In this document: piece after piece, positions 53,182-61,349 of the stretch
How the letters are laid out: the number at the start of each line of letters is the position of its first letter
Position numbering within the stretch: position 1 is the stretch's first letter
From: Bacteroides ndongoniae
Lineage (GTDB): Bacteria; Bacteroidota; Bacteroidia; Bacteroidales; Bacteroidaceae
Length of the DNA: 64,000 nucleotides
Direction: 5' to 3'
NCBI RefSeq assembly: GCF_900108345.1
Contig: NZ_FNVV01000012.1
Location: 878,978 to 942,977, forward strand
The notes under the pieces: model-generated
What the model was told of the DNA's origin: nothing
Database searches by the model: none
The model's input: the letters and a program-made list of their open reading frames with translations, nothing else
Program-made: the position numbers and the translations under genes

Positions 53182-54708
53182 ATGTCCGAAACAAAAAGAA
53201 TCAAAACAGCTTTGGTATCTGTGTACCATAAGGAAGGTTTGGATGAAATCATCACCAAACTGCATGAAGAAGGTGTAGAGTTCCTCTCGACAGGCGGAAC
53301 CCGTCAGTTCATCGAATCCATGGGTTACCCCTGCAAGGCAGTGGAAGACCTTACCACATATCCCTCTATCCTGGGCGGTCGTGTGAAGACGTTGCATCCG
53401 AAGATTTTCGGAGGCATCCTGTGCCGTCGCGGACTGGAACAAGACATGCAACAAATCGAAAAATATGAAATTCCCGAAATAGACCTCGTCATCGTTGACC
53501 TGTATCCGTTCGAAGCCACGGTGGCCAGCGGCGCCGACGAACCGGCCATTATCGAGAAGATCGACATAGGCGGCATCTCGCTGATCCGTGCGGCTGCCAA
53601 GAACTACAACGACGTAGTCATCATCGCCTCGCAGGCACAGTACCAGCCCTTCCGCGACATGCTGATGGAGCACGGTGCCACTACCTCGCTCGAAGAACGC
53701 CGCTGGTTTGCGAAAGAAGCCTTCGCCGTTTCTTCGCACTACGACTCGGCCATCTTCAACTACTTCGACGGCGACGAAGGCAGCGCCTTCCGCTACTCGG
53801 CCAACAATCAGAAGACCCTGCGCTACGGCGAAAACCCGCATCAGAAGGGTTACTTCTACGGCAATCTGGATGCGATGTTCGACCAGATACACGGTAAGGA
53901 AATCTCCTACAACAACCTGCTCGACATCAATGCTGCCGTTGACCTGATCAACGAGTTCGGCAACGACACCACTTTCGCCATCCTGAAGCACAACAATGCC
54001 TGCGGTCTGGCTACACGTCCGACCCTGCTCGAAGCCTGGAAAGACGCCCTGGCCGGCGATCCCGTTTCGGCTTTTGGCGGAGTGCTCGTCACCAATACCG
54101 TCATCGACAAGGCGACGGCCGAGGAAATCAACAAAATCTTCTTCGAAGTCATCATCGCTCCCGATTACGACGTGGATGCCCTCGAAATACTGGGACAGAA
54201 GAAGAACCGCATCATCCTGGTGCGCAAGCCTGCCGAGCTGCCCAAGAAGCAGTTCCGCTCGCTGCTGAACGGCGTGCTGGTACAGGATCGCGACCTGAAG
54301 ATCGAGACTCCTGCCGACCTGAAAGTAGTGACCGTGAAGGCTCCTACCGCCGAGGAAATCGACGACATGCTGTTTGCCAACAAGATTGTGAAGAACAGCA
54401 AGTCCAACTCCATCGTGCTGGCCAAGGGCAAACAGCTGCTGGCAAGCGGTGTGGGACAGACCAGCCGCGTCGATGCCCTGAAGCAGGCCATCGAGAAAGC
54501 CAAGAGCTTCGGCTTCGACCTGCACGGTGCCGTGATGGCCAGCGACGCTTTCTTCCCCTTCCCCGACTGTGTCGAGATAGCCGGCAACGAAGGCATCACA
54601 GCCGTTATCCAGCCGGGTGGAAGCATCAAGGACCAGCTGAGCTTTGACTACTGCAACGAACACGGAATCGCCATGGTGACTACCGGATTCCGTCACTTCA
54701 AGCACTAA
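53182..54708 (+). CDS. purH: Bifunctional AICAR formyltransferase / IMP cyclohydrolase
   Basis: 508 residues. The N-terminal IMP cyclohydrolase (MGS-like) domain covers about 1-195 (FLSTGGTRQFIESMG, VEDLTTYPSILGGRVKTLHPKIFGGIL) and the C-terminal AICAR transformylase covers the rest (LRYGENPHQKGYFYG, LKHNNACGLATRP, HGAVMASDAFFPFPDCVE). It performs the last two steps of IMP synthesis. It is followed by a GAAGAATG-type repeat cluster and mreB, the usual neighbour in this phylum. Confidence 0.96.
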   Translation: MSETKRIKTALVSVYHKEGLDEIITKLHEEGVEFLSTGGTRQFIESMGYPCKAVEDLTTYPSILGGRVKTLHPKIFGGILCRRGLEQDMQQIEKYEIPEIDLVIVDLYPFEATVASGADEPAIIEKIDIGGISLIRAAAKNYNDVVIIASQAQYQPFRDMLMEHGATTSLEERRWFAKEAFAVSSHYDSAIFNYFDGDEGSAFRYSANNQKTLRYGENPHQKGYFYGNLDAMFDQIHGKEISYNNLLDINAAVDLINEFGNDTTFAILKHNNACGLATRPTLLEAWKDALAGDPVSAFGGVLVTNTVIDKATAEEINKIFFEVIIAPDYDVDALEILGQKKNRIILVRKPAELPKKQFRSLLNGVLVQDRDLKIETPADLKVVTVKAPTAEEIDDMLFANKIVKNSKSNSIVLAKGKQLLASGVGQTSRVDALKQAIEKAKSFGFDLHGAVMASDAFFPFPDCVEIAGNEGITAVIQPGGSIKDQLSFDYCNEHGIAMVTTGFRHFKH

Positions 54709-54711
54709 TCG

Positions 54712-54885
54712 ATAATGAAGAACGAAGAATGAAGAATGAAGAATTTCCATGCGGCGGCTCGTAGTGGCCTACCCGAATTCTTCATTCTCCATTCTTCATT
54801 CTTCATTCAAAAAGATTCTTCATTCAAAAAGATTCTTCATTCAAAAAGATTCTTCATTCTTCATTTATAATTCTTCATTTATAAG
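54712..54885. repeat. GAAGAATG-type inverted-repeat element with a 17-bp tandem triplet
   Basis: GAAGAATGAAGAATGAAGAA and TTCATTCTCCATTCTTCATT form long arms around a core containing TCCATGCGGCGGC. After them, ATTCAAAAAGATTCTTC is repeated three times at about 54804-54854, followed by more CATTCTTCATT. The whole purH-mreB gap (177 bp) is repeat; mreB transcription must cross it or start within it. Confidence 0.75.
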
Positions 54886-55908
54886 ATGGGATTTTTCTCT
54901 TTTACACAAGAAATAGCGATGGACCTCGGCACAGCCAACACCATCATCACCGCCGGTGGCAAGATTGTGGTGGACGAGCCTTCGGTTGTAGCACTGGACC
55001 GTCGTACTGACAAGATGATAGCCGTGGGCGAGAAGGCAAAGCTGATGCACGAGAAGACCCACGAGAACATACGCACCATCCGTCCGCTGCGCGACGGCGT
55101 GATAGCCGACTTCTACGCCTGCGAACAGATGATCCGCGGACTTATCAAGATGGTGAACACTCGTAACCGCCTGTTCTCGCCTTCGCTCCGCATGGTGATT
55201 GGCGTTCCCTCGGGCAGTACCGAAGTCGAACTCCGTGCCGTACGCGACTCGGCCGAACACGCCGGCGGACGTGACGTTTACCTCATATTCGAACCCATGG
55301 CGGCAGCCATCGGTATCGGTATCGACGTGGAAGCTCCCGAAGGAAACATGATTGTCGATATAGGCGGTGGCTCTACCGAGATTGCCGTCATCTCGCTCGG
55401 AGGCATCGTGTCGAACAACTCCATCCGCATTGCCGGCGACGATCTGACAGCCGACATTCAGGAGTACATGAGCCGCCAGCACAACGTCAAGGTCAGCGAA
55501 CGCATGGCCGAGCGTATCAAGATACACGTAGGCGCCGCCCTGACCGAACTGGGCGAGGACGCTCCCGAGGACTACATTGTACACGGCCCGAACCGCATCA
55601 CGGCCCTGCCTATGGAGGTGCCTGTCTGCTATCAGGAGGTGGCACACTGTCTGGAGAAGTCTATCTCGAAGATCGAGACAGCCATCCTCAGCGCGCTCGA
55701 GAATACGCCGCCCGAACTCTACGCCGACATCGTGCACAACGGCATTTACCTGGCCGGTGGTGGTGCCCTGCTTCGCGGACTCGACAAGCGTCTGACGGAC
55801 AAGATCAACATCCCCTTCCACATCGCCGAAGACCCCTTGCACGCCGTAGCCAAGGGAACGGGCGTGGCGTTGAAGAACGTTGACCGCTTCTCGTTCCTGA
55901 TGCGGTGA
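54886..55908 (+). CDS. mreB: Rod-shape-determining protein MreB
   Basis: 340 residues, actin-like ATPase. MDLGTANTIIT is the phosphate-1 motif, IVDIGGGSTEIAVISLGGIV the phosphate-2 region and GIYLAGGGALLRGL the adenosine motif. It polymerises under the inner membrane and directs elongasome synthesis with MreC, MreD, PBP2 and RodA encoded next. Start ATG 54886 follows directly on the repeat cluster. The operon mreB-mreC-mreD-mrdA-rodA runs to 60868. Confidence 0.96.
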   Translation: MGFFSFTQEIAMDLGTANTIITAGGKIVVDEPSVVALDRRTDKMIAVGEKAKLMHEKTHENIRTIRPLRDGVIADFYACEQMIRGLIKMVNTRNRLFSPSLRMVIGVPSGSTEVELRAVRDSAEHAGGRDVYLIFEPMAAAIGIGIDVEAPEGNMIVDIGGGSTEIAVISLGGIVSNNSIRIAGDDLTADIQEYMSRQHNVKVSERMAERIKIHVGAALTELGEDAPEDYIVHGPNRITALPMEVPVCYQEVAHCLEKSISKIETAILSALENTPPELYADIVHNGIYLAGGGALLRGLDKRLTDKINIPFHIAEDPLHAVAKGTGVALKNVDRFSFLMR

Positions 55909-55996
55909 TTTGTAAACGGATTAGTGAATGGATATTTGATAACACATCTGTCGGTTATCAACTATCCATTATCCATTGTTAATTAGTATAGAACTC

Positions 55997-56839
55997 GTGC
56001 GGAATCTACTGAACTTCCTTCTTAAATACAATTACTGGTTCCTCTTTCTGTTGTTGGAGGTAGCCAGTTTTGTTTTATTGTTCCGCTTCAATCACTACCA
56101 GCAGAGTGTGTTCTTTACCTCGGCTAACGAAGTGGCGGGACGCGTCTACGAGATATCCGGAGGCATCAGCTCTTACTTCCACCTCAAGTCGGTGAACGAA
56201 GACTTGCTCGACCGCAATCTGCTGCTTGAACAGCGTGTGGCACAGCTCGAAAAGATGCTGCGCGACAAGGGAGCCGACTCGGCGCGCCTCTACAGTCTGG
56301 ACCACATGGAGGCAGGCGATTACCGCATCTTCAAGGCAAACGTTATCAAGAATACGCTGAACCGTGCCGACAACTACATCACCCTCGATCAGGGTGCATC
56401 GGCAGGTATACGGCCCGACATGGGAGTGGTTGATGCAAACGGAGTAGTCGGCATTGTCTACAAAACCTCGCCTCATTATTCGCTCGTTATTCCGTTGCTG
56501 AACAGCAAGTCGAGCATCAGTTGCAAGATTGTGGGCAGTGAATACTTCGGTTACCTGAAGTGGGAAGGTGGTGACTCACGCTTTGCCTATCTGAAAGACT
56601 TGCCCCGTCATGCCGAGTTCAACCTGGGTGATACGGTGGTGACAAGCGGCTATTCGGCTGTGTTTCCGGCCGGTGTCATGGTGGGTACGGTGGACGATAT
56701 GTCCGACTCGCACGACGGGCTTTCGTACCTGTTGAAGATAAAACTGGCTACAGACTTCGGTAAGGTGAGCGACGTACGCGTCATAGCCCGTAACGGTCAG
56801 GAAGAACAAAACAATTTGGAGGTAGAAGAAACGAATTAA
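55997..56839 (+). CDS. mreC: Rod-shape-determining protein MreC
   Basis: 280 residues from GTG 55997, giving MRNLLNFLLKYNYWFLFLLLEV, the usual cytoplasmic tip and transmembrane helix (about 14-31); an upstream TTG frame adds 7 unlikely residues. A coiled coil (about 60-100: EDLLDRNLLLEQRVAQLEKML) is followed by the beta-rich MreC domain (LDQGASAGIRPDMGVVDANGVVG, DTVVTSGYSAVFPAGVMVGTV). It scaffolds the elongasome in the periplasm and activates PBP2. It precedes mreD by 7 bp. Confidence 0.92.
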   Translation: MRNLLNFLLKYNYWFLFLLLEVASFVLLFRFNHYQQSVFFTSANEVAGRVYEISGGISSYFHLKSVNEDLLDRNLLLEQRVAQLEKMLRDKGADSARLYSLDHMEAGDYRIFKANVIKNTLNRADNYITLDQGASAGIRPDMGVVDANGVVGIVYKTSPHYSLVIPLLNSKSSISCKIVGSEYFGYLKWEGGDSRFAYLKDLPRHAEFNLGDTVVTSGYSAVFPAGVMVGTVDDMSDSHDGLSYLLKIKLATDFGKVSDVRVIARNGQEEQNNLEVEETN

Positions 56840-56846
56840 TACACCA

Positions 56847-57350
56847 TTGGTACACAATTATCTGCATAAAATAGGATGGTTCGTCGGCTTGCTGTTGTTG
56901 CAGGTGCTGATATTGAACAATATGCATATCGTCGGATATGCCACTCCCTTTCTGTACGTCTATCTGATACTGAAGTTCGAGTCGGAGACTTCGCGCAACG
57001 CGCTGATGCTGTGGGCTTTCTTTTTGGGCCTTGCCATCGACGTCTTTTCCGACACGCCGGGTATGAATGCTGCGGCAACGGTTTTTCTGGCCTTTTTGCG
57101 TCCGGTACTGTTGCGTCTGTTCACACCGCGCGATACGGTCGAAAGTTTTGTACCGGCTGTCCGCACCATGGGTATTTCGCCTTTTCTGAAGTATCTTTCG
57201 TTCAGTGTGCTGGTCCATCATGCCGTGCTGCTCTCCATCGAATTCTTTTCGTTTGCCCATTTGGGCACGCTGTTGCTGCGCATCCTGTCGAGCAGTGTGC
57301 TTACAGTGGCGTGTGTCATGGCGGTCGAAGGTATACGGAAAAAGCGGTAG
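56847..57350 (+). CDS. mreD: Rod-shape-determining protein MreD
   Basis: 167 residues, five to six membrane helices (WFVGLLLLQVLILNNMHIV, TPFLYVYLILKFE, ALMLWAFFLGLAIDVFSDTPGMNAAATVFLAFLRP). It starts at TTG 56847, 7 bp after mreC; no in-frame ATG or GTG precedes the conserved YLHKIGWFVG. MreD is the integral membrane component linking MreC and RodA-PBP2. The rare TTG start with short spacing suggests coupling to mreC translation. Confidence 0.9.
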   Translation: MVHNYLHKIGWFVGLLLLQVLILNNMHIVGYATPFLYVYLILKFESETSRNALMLWAFFLGLAIDVFSDTPGMNAAATVFLAFLRPVLLRLFTPRDTVESFVPAVRTMGISPFLKYLSFSVLVHHAVLLSIEFFSFAHLGTLLLRILSSSVLTVACVMAVEGIRKKR

Positions 57351-57405
57351 TAGTCCGTTGGCCTGATCGTACATTTACTCAATTATCTATTTACCCATTC
57401 GTTCA

Positions 57406-59271
57406 ATGAAGGACTATCAGTTAGAGAAACGGAAGTTTGTAATCGGCTTGGCGGCAGTGATTATTGTATTCATTTATATCCTGCGCCTCTTCGACCTGCA
57501 AATCATGACAGATGATTACAAGAAGAATGCCGACAGCAACGCTTTCCTGAATAAAATACAGTATCCTTCGCGCGGAGCCATCTACGACCGTAACGGTAAG
57601 TTGCTTGTATTCAACCAGCCTGCTTACGACATTACCTTTGTACCCCGCGAAGTGACACAACTCGATACGGCCGACTTCTGCCGTGCCCTGAACATCACGC
57701 GCGAACAGTTCGACAAGCGCATGAAGGATGTGAAAAACCGGTGGATGAATCCCGGATATTCGAAATACACCCATCAGACTTTTATGACACAGCTTTCGTC
57801 TGAGGAATGTGGTGTGTTTCAGGAGAAATTGTTCAAGTTCCCCGGTTTCTACATACAGCGTCGTACCATCCGGCAATACACCTACAACTCTGCCGGACAC
57901 GTGCTGGGCGATATCGGTGAAGTATCCAAACGCGACATCGAGAAGGACGATTATTACATCCGAGGCGACTACATCGGTAAGCAGGGAATAGAACGTTCTT
58001 ACGAGACTTACTTGCGTGGCGAAAAAGGCGTGGAAGTGTTGCTTCGCGACGCCCACGGCCGCATTCAGGGGCATTACATGGACGGTCAGCTCGATCGCCC
58101 TTCCATTCCTGGCAAGAACCTTACTCTGGGCATCGATATCGACTTGCAGATGCTGGGCGAACGGCTGTTGCAACATAAGATTGGTGCCATCGTAGCCATC
58201 GAACCCTCTACGGGCGAGATTCTCTGTATGGTATCGTCGCCCTCGTTCGATCCACATATACTGATTGGCCGTCAGCGCGGAAAGAATCATCGCCTTCTTC
58301 AGCTTGACAAGCGGAAGCCTTTGCTGAACCGTGCCATTATGGGAGCCTATCCGCCCGGATCGACATTCAAGACGACACAGGGACTCACTTTCCTTCAGGA
58401 AGGCATCATACACGAAGAAACAACGTTGTATCCCTGTTCTCACGGTTTCAGCTACGGTAGTTTGCATGTAGGTTGCCACGGACACGCTTCGCCGCTTTCA
58501 CTGGTGCCGGCCATTGCTACTTCGTGTAACTCGTACTTCTGCTGGGGCTTGTTTCGCATGATAGGCGACCGCAAGTATGGTTCACCCCAAAAGGCTTTGA
58601 CCGTCTGGAAGGACTACATGGTTTCGCAAGGATTCGGTTACAAACTTGGCACAGACTTGCCGGGCGAGATACGTGGTTTCATCCCCAACGCCAGTACGTA
58701 CGACAAAGTTTACCGCGGCTCGTGGAATGGACTTACCATTATCAGTATCGCCATCGGGCAGGGTGAAATTCTGGCTACACCTTTGCAGATTGCCAATCTG
58801 GGAGCTACGATTGCCAACCGTGGTTACTTCATAACGCCCCATGTGGTGAAGGAAATACAGGACAACGAACTGGACAGTTTGTATCGCACCCGCCGCTATA
58901 CGAGTATCGACCGCAAGTATTACGAAGATATTGTAGAAGGTATGCGGGCAGCCGTTACGGGCAGTACGGGTAGTGCTACCTGTCGTATGGTTGGAACCAT
59001 TTTGCCGGGTGTAGAAGCCTGCGGAAAGACGGGAACGGCGCAGAACCGCGGAAAAGACCACTCCGTCTTTATGGGTTTTGCACCGATGGACAATCCGAAG
59101 ATAGCCATAGCCGTGTATGTGGAGAACGGTGGCTTTGGGGCTACGTTTGGTGTGCCGATTGGTGCAATGATGATGGACCAGTATCTGCATGGTAAGCTGT
59201 CGCCCGAGAACGAGAAACTGGCAGAAGATTTCAGCAATCGGGTTATCTATTACGGCGACGAAGAACGGTAG
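57406..59271 (+). CDS. mrdA: Penicillin-binding protein 2 (elongasome transpeptidase)
   Basis: 621 residues: one N-terminal transmembrane helix (FVIGLAAVIIVFIYILRLF, about 11-29), a pedestal domain and a transpeptidase domain with the active-site STFK (Ser319, Lys322), SCNS (the SxN motif) and CGKTGTAQN (KTG). It cross-links new glycan made by RodA during side-wall growth. It lies between mreD (55 bp) and rodA (124 bp with part of a palindromic repeat). Confidence 0.96.
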   Translation: MKDYQLEKRKFVIGLAAVIIVFIYILRLFDLQIMTDDYKKNADSNAFLNKIQYPSRGAIYDRNGKLLVFNQPAYDITFVPREVTQLDTADFCRALNITREQFDKRMKDVKNRWMNPGYSKYTHQTFMTQLSSEECGVFQEKLFKFPGFYIQRRTIRQYTYNSAGHVLGDIGEVSKRDIEKDDYYIRGDYIGKQGIERSYETYLRGEKGVEVLLRDAHGRIQGHYMDGQLDRPSIPGKNLTLGIDIDLQMLGERLLQHKIGAIVAIEPSTGEILCMVSSPSFDPHILIGRQRGKNHRLLQLDKRKPLLNRAIMGAYPPGSTFKTTQGLTFLQEGIIHEETTLYPCSHGFSYGSLHVGCHGHASPLSLVPAIATSCNSYFCWGLFRMIGDRKYGSPQKALTVWKDYMVSQGFGYKLGTDLPGEIRGFIPNASTYDKVYRGSWNGLTIISIAIGQGEILATPLQIANLGATIANRGYFITPHVVKEIQDNELDSLYRTRRYTSIDRKYYEDIVEGMRAAVTGSTGSATCRMVGTILPGVEACGKTGTAQNRGKDHSVFMGFAPMDNPKIAIAVYVENGGFGATFGVPIGAMMMDQYLHGKLSPENEKLAEDFSNRVIYYGDEER

Positions 59272-59282
59272 GGGAAGCCAGG

Positions 59283-59317
59283 CCTCACCCCCGGCCCCTC
59301 TCCCAAGGAGAGGGGGG
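59283..59317 (+). repeat. Partial copy of the CCTCACCCCC palindromic element between mrdA and rodA
   Basis: CCTCACCCCCGGCCCCTCTC followed by CCAAGGAGAGGG matches the left half of the element in the ABC-F gene (49885-49917) with one mismatch. The right half is missing here. Confidence 0.8.
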
Positions 59318-59395
59318 GAGGATGTGATCAGTACTGAAGAAAGGTATAAGTGCAACTTAAAAACTTAAACGAACTTAGAAATTCAAGATTTGACT

Positions 59396-60868
59396 ATGAT
59401 AGAGAATTTGGCAACAAGGAGGGACAGCATCTGGAAGTCGCTTGACTGGGCGACGATTATCGTCTATCTGCTGCTGATTGTATGCGGTTGGTTCAGCGTG
59501 TGCGGGGCAAGCTACGATTACGGCGACCGCGATTTTCTGGATTTCTCGACCCGTGCAGGCAAGCAGTTCGTCTGGATTATCTGTTCGTTCGGACTTGGGT
59601 TTGTGCTGCTGATGCTGGACGATACGCTGTACGACATGTTTGCTTACCTTATATATATAGGCCTGATGTTGCTGCTTATCGTCACCATTTTCATTGCGCC
59701 CGATACGAAAGGGTCGCGTTCATGGCTCATATTGGGGCCTGTTAGCCTGCAGCCGGCGGAGTTTGCCAAGTTTGCTACGGCTCTGGCACTTGCCAAGTAC
59801 ATGAGTGCCTATTCGTTTACACTTCGGAATTGGAAGAAAGTGCTGATGGTGGCTTTCCTGATACTTTTTCCAATGATGCTTATTATTCTGCAGCGCGAGA
59901 CGGGTTCGGCACTGGTTTACCTGGCTTTTTTCCTGATGCTCTATCGCGAGGGAATGCCTGGAGTAGTGCTGTTTTCGGGTATCTGTGCTGTCCTTTATTT
60001 TGTAGTGGGCATTCGCTTTGCCGAAGAATGCATAGCCGACACGCCGACACCGATCGGCGAGTTTGCTGTGTTGCAGATGGTGTTGCTGTTTGCTGCGGGG
60101 ATGGTGTGGGTGTACGAGAAACGTTGGGTGCCGGTACGCAATATGCTTATTGGCTCGGTAGGAGGAGTGCTGCTGGCATTCATCGTGTCAGAGTATATCG
60201 TTCCTTTCAACCTGGTATGGGCGCAGTGGGGGCTTTGTGCGCTTGCCGTGGGCTATCTGTTTTATCTTTTTCTGAGTGAGCGTCGCTGGTCTTATCTGCT
60301 GATAGGGTTGTTTGCTATGGGCTCCATCGGCTTTCTGTATTCCAGCGATTATTTCTTCAACAAGGTGTTGGAACCCCACCAACAGGTGCGTATCAAGGTG
60401 GTACTGGGCATGGAGGAAGACTTGGCCGGTGCAGGATACAACGTCAATCAGTCGAAGATTGCCATCGGTTCGGGCGGTCTGACGGGTAAAGGATTCCTGA
60501 ACGGCACACAGACGAAGTTGAAATACGTGCCCGAGCAGGATACCGACTTCATCTTCTGTACAGTAGGTGAGGAAGAGGGCTTTGTTGGCTCTGTCTTTGT
60601 TCTGCTGCTGTTCTTGACGCTGATATTGCGTCTTATTGCGCTGGCCGAGCGTCAGCAATCCCCCTTCGGGCGGGTGTATGGCTATTCGGTGCTGAGTATA
60701 TTTCTGTTCCACCTCTTTATCAACATCGGTATGGTGCTGGGACTAACGCCTGTAATCGGCATTCCTTTGCCGTTCTTCAGCTATGGTGGCTCGTCGTTGT
60801 GGGGTTTTACGATTCTGCTGTTTATTTTTCTGCGGATTGATGCGGGTAGGAACCGCCGGCTTGTCTGA
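59396..60868 (+). CDS. rodA: SEDS peptidoglycan glycosyltransferase RodA
   Basis: 490 residues from ATG 59396 (an in-frame TTG 6 bp upstream is less likely). About ten membrane segments of the SEDS fold, with the conserved loops QPAEFAKFATALALAKYMS, QRETGSALVYLAFFLMLYREGM and the C-terminal HLFINIGMVLGLTPVIGIPLPFFSYGGSS. It polymerises lipid II with PBP2. Its last 47 bp overlap the convergent gldH gene. Confidence 0.95.
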   Translation: MIENLATRRDSIWKSLDWATIIVYLLLIVCGWFSVCGASYDYGDRDFLDFSTRAGKQFVWIICSFGLGFVLLMLDDTLYDMFAYLIYIGLMLLLIVTIFIAPDTKGSRSWLILGPVSLQPAEFAKFATALALAKYMSAYSFTLRNWKKVLMVAFLILFPMMLIILQRETGSALVYLAFFLMLYREGMPGVVLFSGICAVLYFVVGIRFAEECIADTPTPIGEFAVLQMVLLFAAGMVWVYEKRWVPVRNMLIGSVGGVLLAFIVSEYIVPFNLVWAQWGLCALAVGYLFYLFLSERRWSYLLIGLFAMGSIGFLYSSDYFFNKVLEPHQQVRIKVVLGMEEDLAGAGYNVNQSKIAIGSGGLTGKGFLNGTQTKLKYVPEQDTDFIFCTVGEEEGFVGSVFVLLLFLTLILRLIALAERQQSPFGRVYGYSVLSIFLFHLFINIGMVLGLTPVIGIPLPFFSYGGSSLWGFTILLFIFLRIDAGRNRRLV

Positions 60869-61349
60869 CAAGGCGGATGCCGATGTCGTTGATGCCTGGC
60901 AGTGTTTCGTTGGGCAGGGTATGGATCAGTTTGAGGCGATAGGTGCCAGCACTGTCGATGCGGATGGTACCTGCCGGAAAGCGTGTCTGATACAGTCCGC
61001 CCCAGCCTTCGCCTTTCCAGTGCCCTTGTCGGTCGGCCAGAATGTAGTGCAGGCTGTCGGTTGTCGTCTGGCTGATGCCCGGACCGCAGTAACACAGTCC
61101 TAATCCGATGTCCTGATACGGGTAACGGTTGGTGTTTCTGATTTCGATGTCGAGCCTGTAGTGCGTTTGCGAGTCGGGCACAGCGACGTCGAACACAACC
61201 GTGTCCTGCTTGCTCCAGCCCTCGCTGGGCAGGGAGTGGAAGTTATGGTATACAGCCTGCTTGTCGCATGCGCTTAGGGCACATACGGCAAGCAGTTGTA
61301 ACAGATTCCGGCAGAATGCCGTCGGGTTAGTTTTGCGACGGCTGTTCAT
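60822..61349 (-). CDS. gldH: GldH-like lipoprotein
   Basis: 175 residues from ATG 61349; a longer frame extends into the low-complexity tail of the upstream gene and is rejected. Lipobox LSAC (Cys28) after a hydrophobic leader. YRLDIEIRNTNRYPYQDIGLGL and RFPAGTIRIDSAGTYRLKLIHTLPNETLPGINDIGIRL match GldH, a lipoprotein named for gliding motility and type IX secretion in Flavobacteria but present in non-gliding Bacteroidales, where its role is unclear. Start overlaps the ricT stop by 23 bp; 3' end overlaps rodA by 47 bp. Confidence 0.85.
   Translation of the reverse strand: MNSRRKTNPTAFCRNLLQLLAVCALSACDKQAVYHNFHSLPSEGWSKQDTVVFDVAVPDSQTHYRLDIEIRNTNRYPYQDIGLGLCYCGPGISQTTTDSLHYILADRQGHWKGEGWGGLYQTRFPAGTIRIDSAGTYRLKLIHTLPNETLPGINDIGIRLVRQAGGSYPHQSAEK

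Noticed and set aside
53167..54750. 527-codon open frame antisense to purH
   Set aside because: Shadow of a complete purH; composition is atypical and no motif is present.
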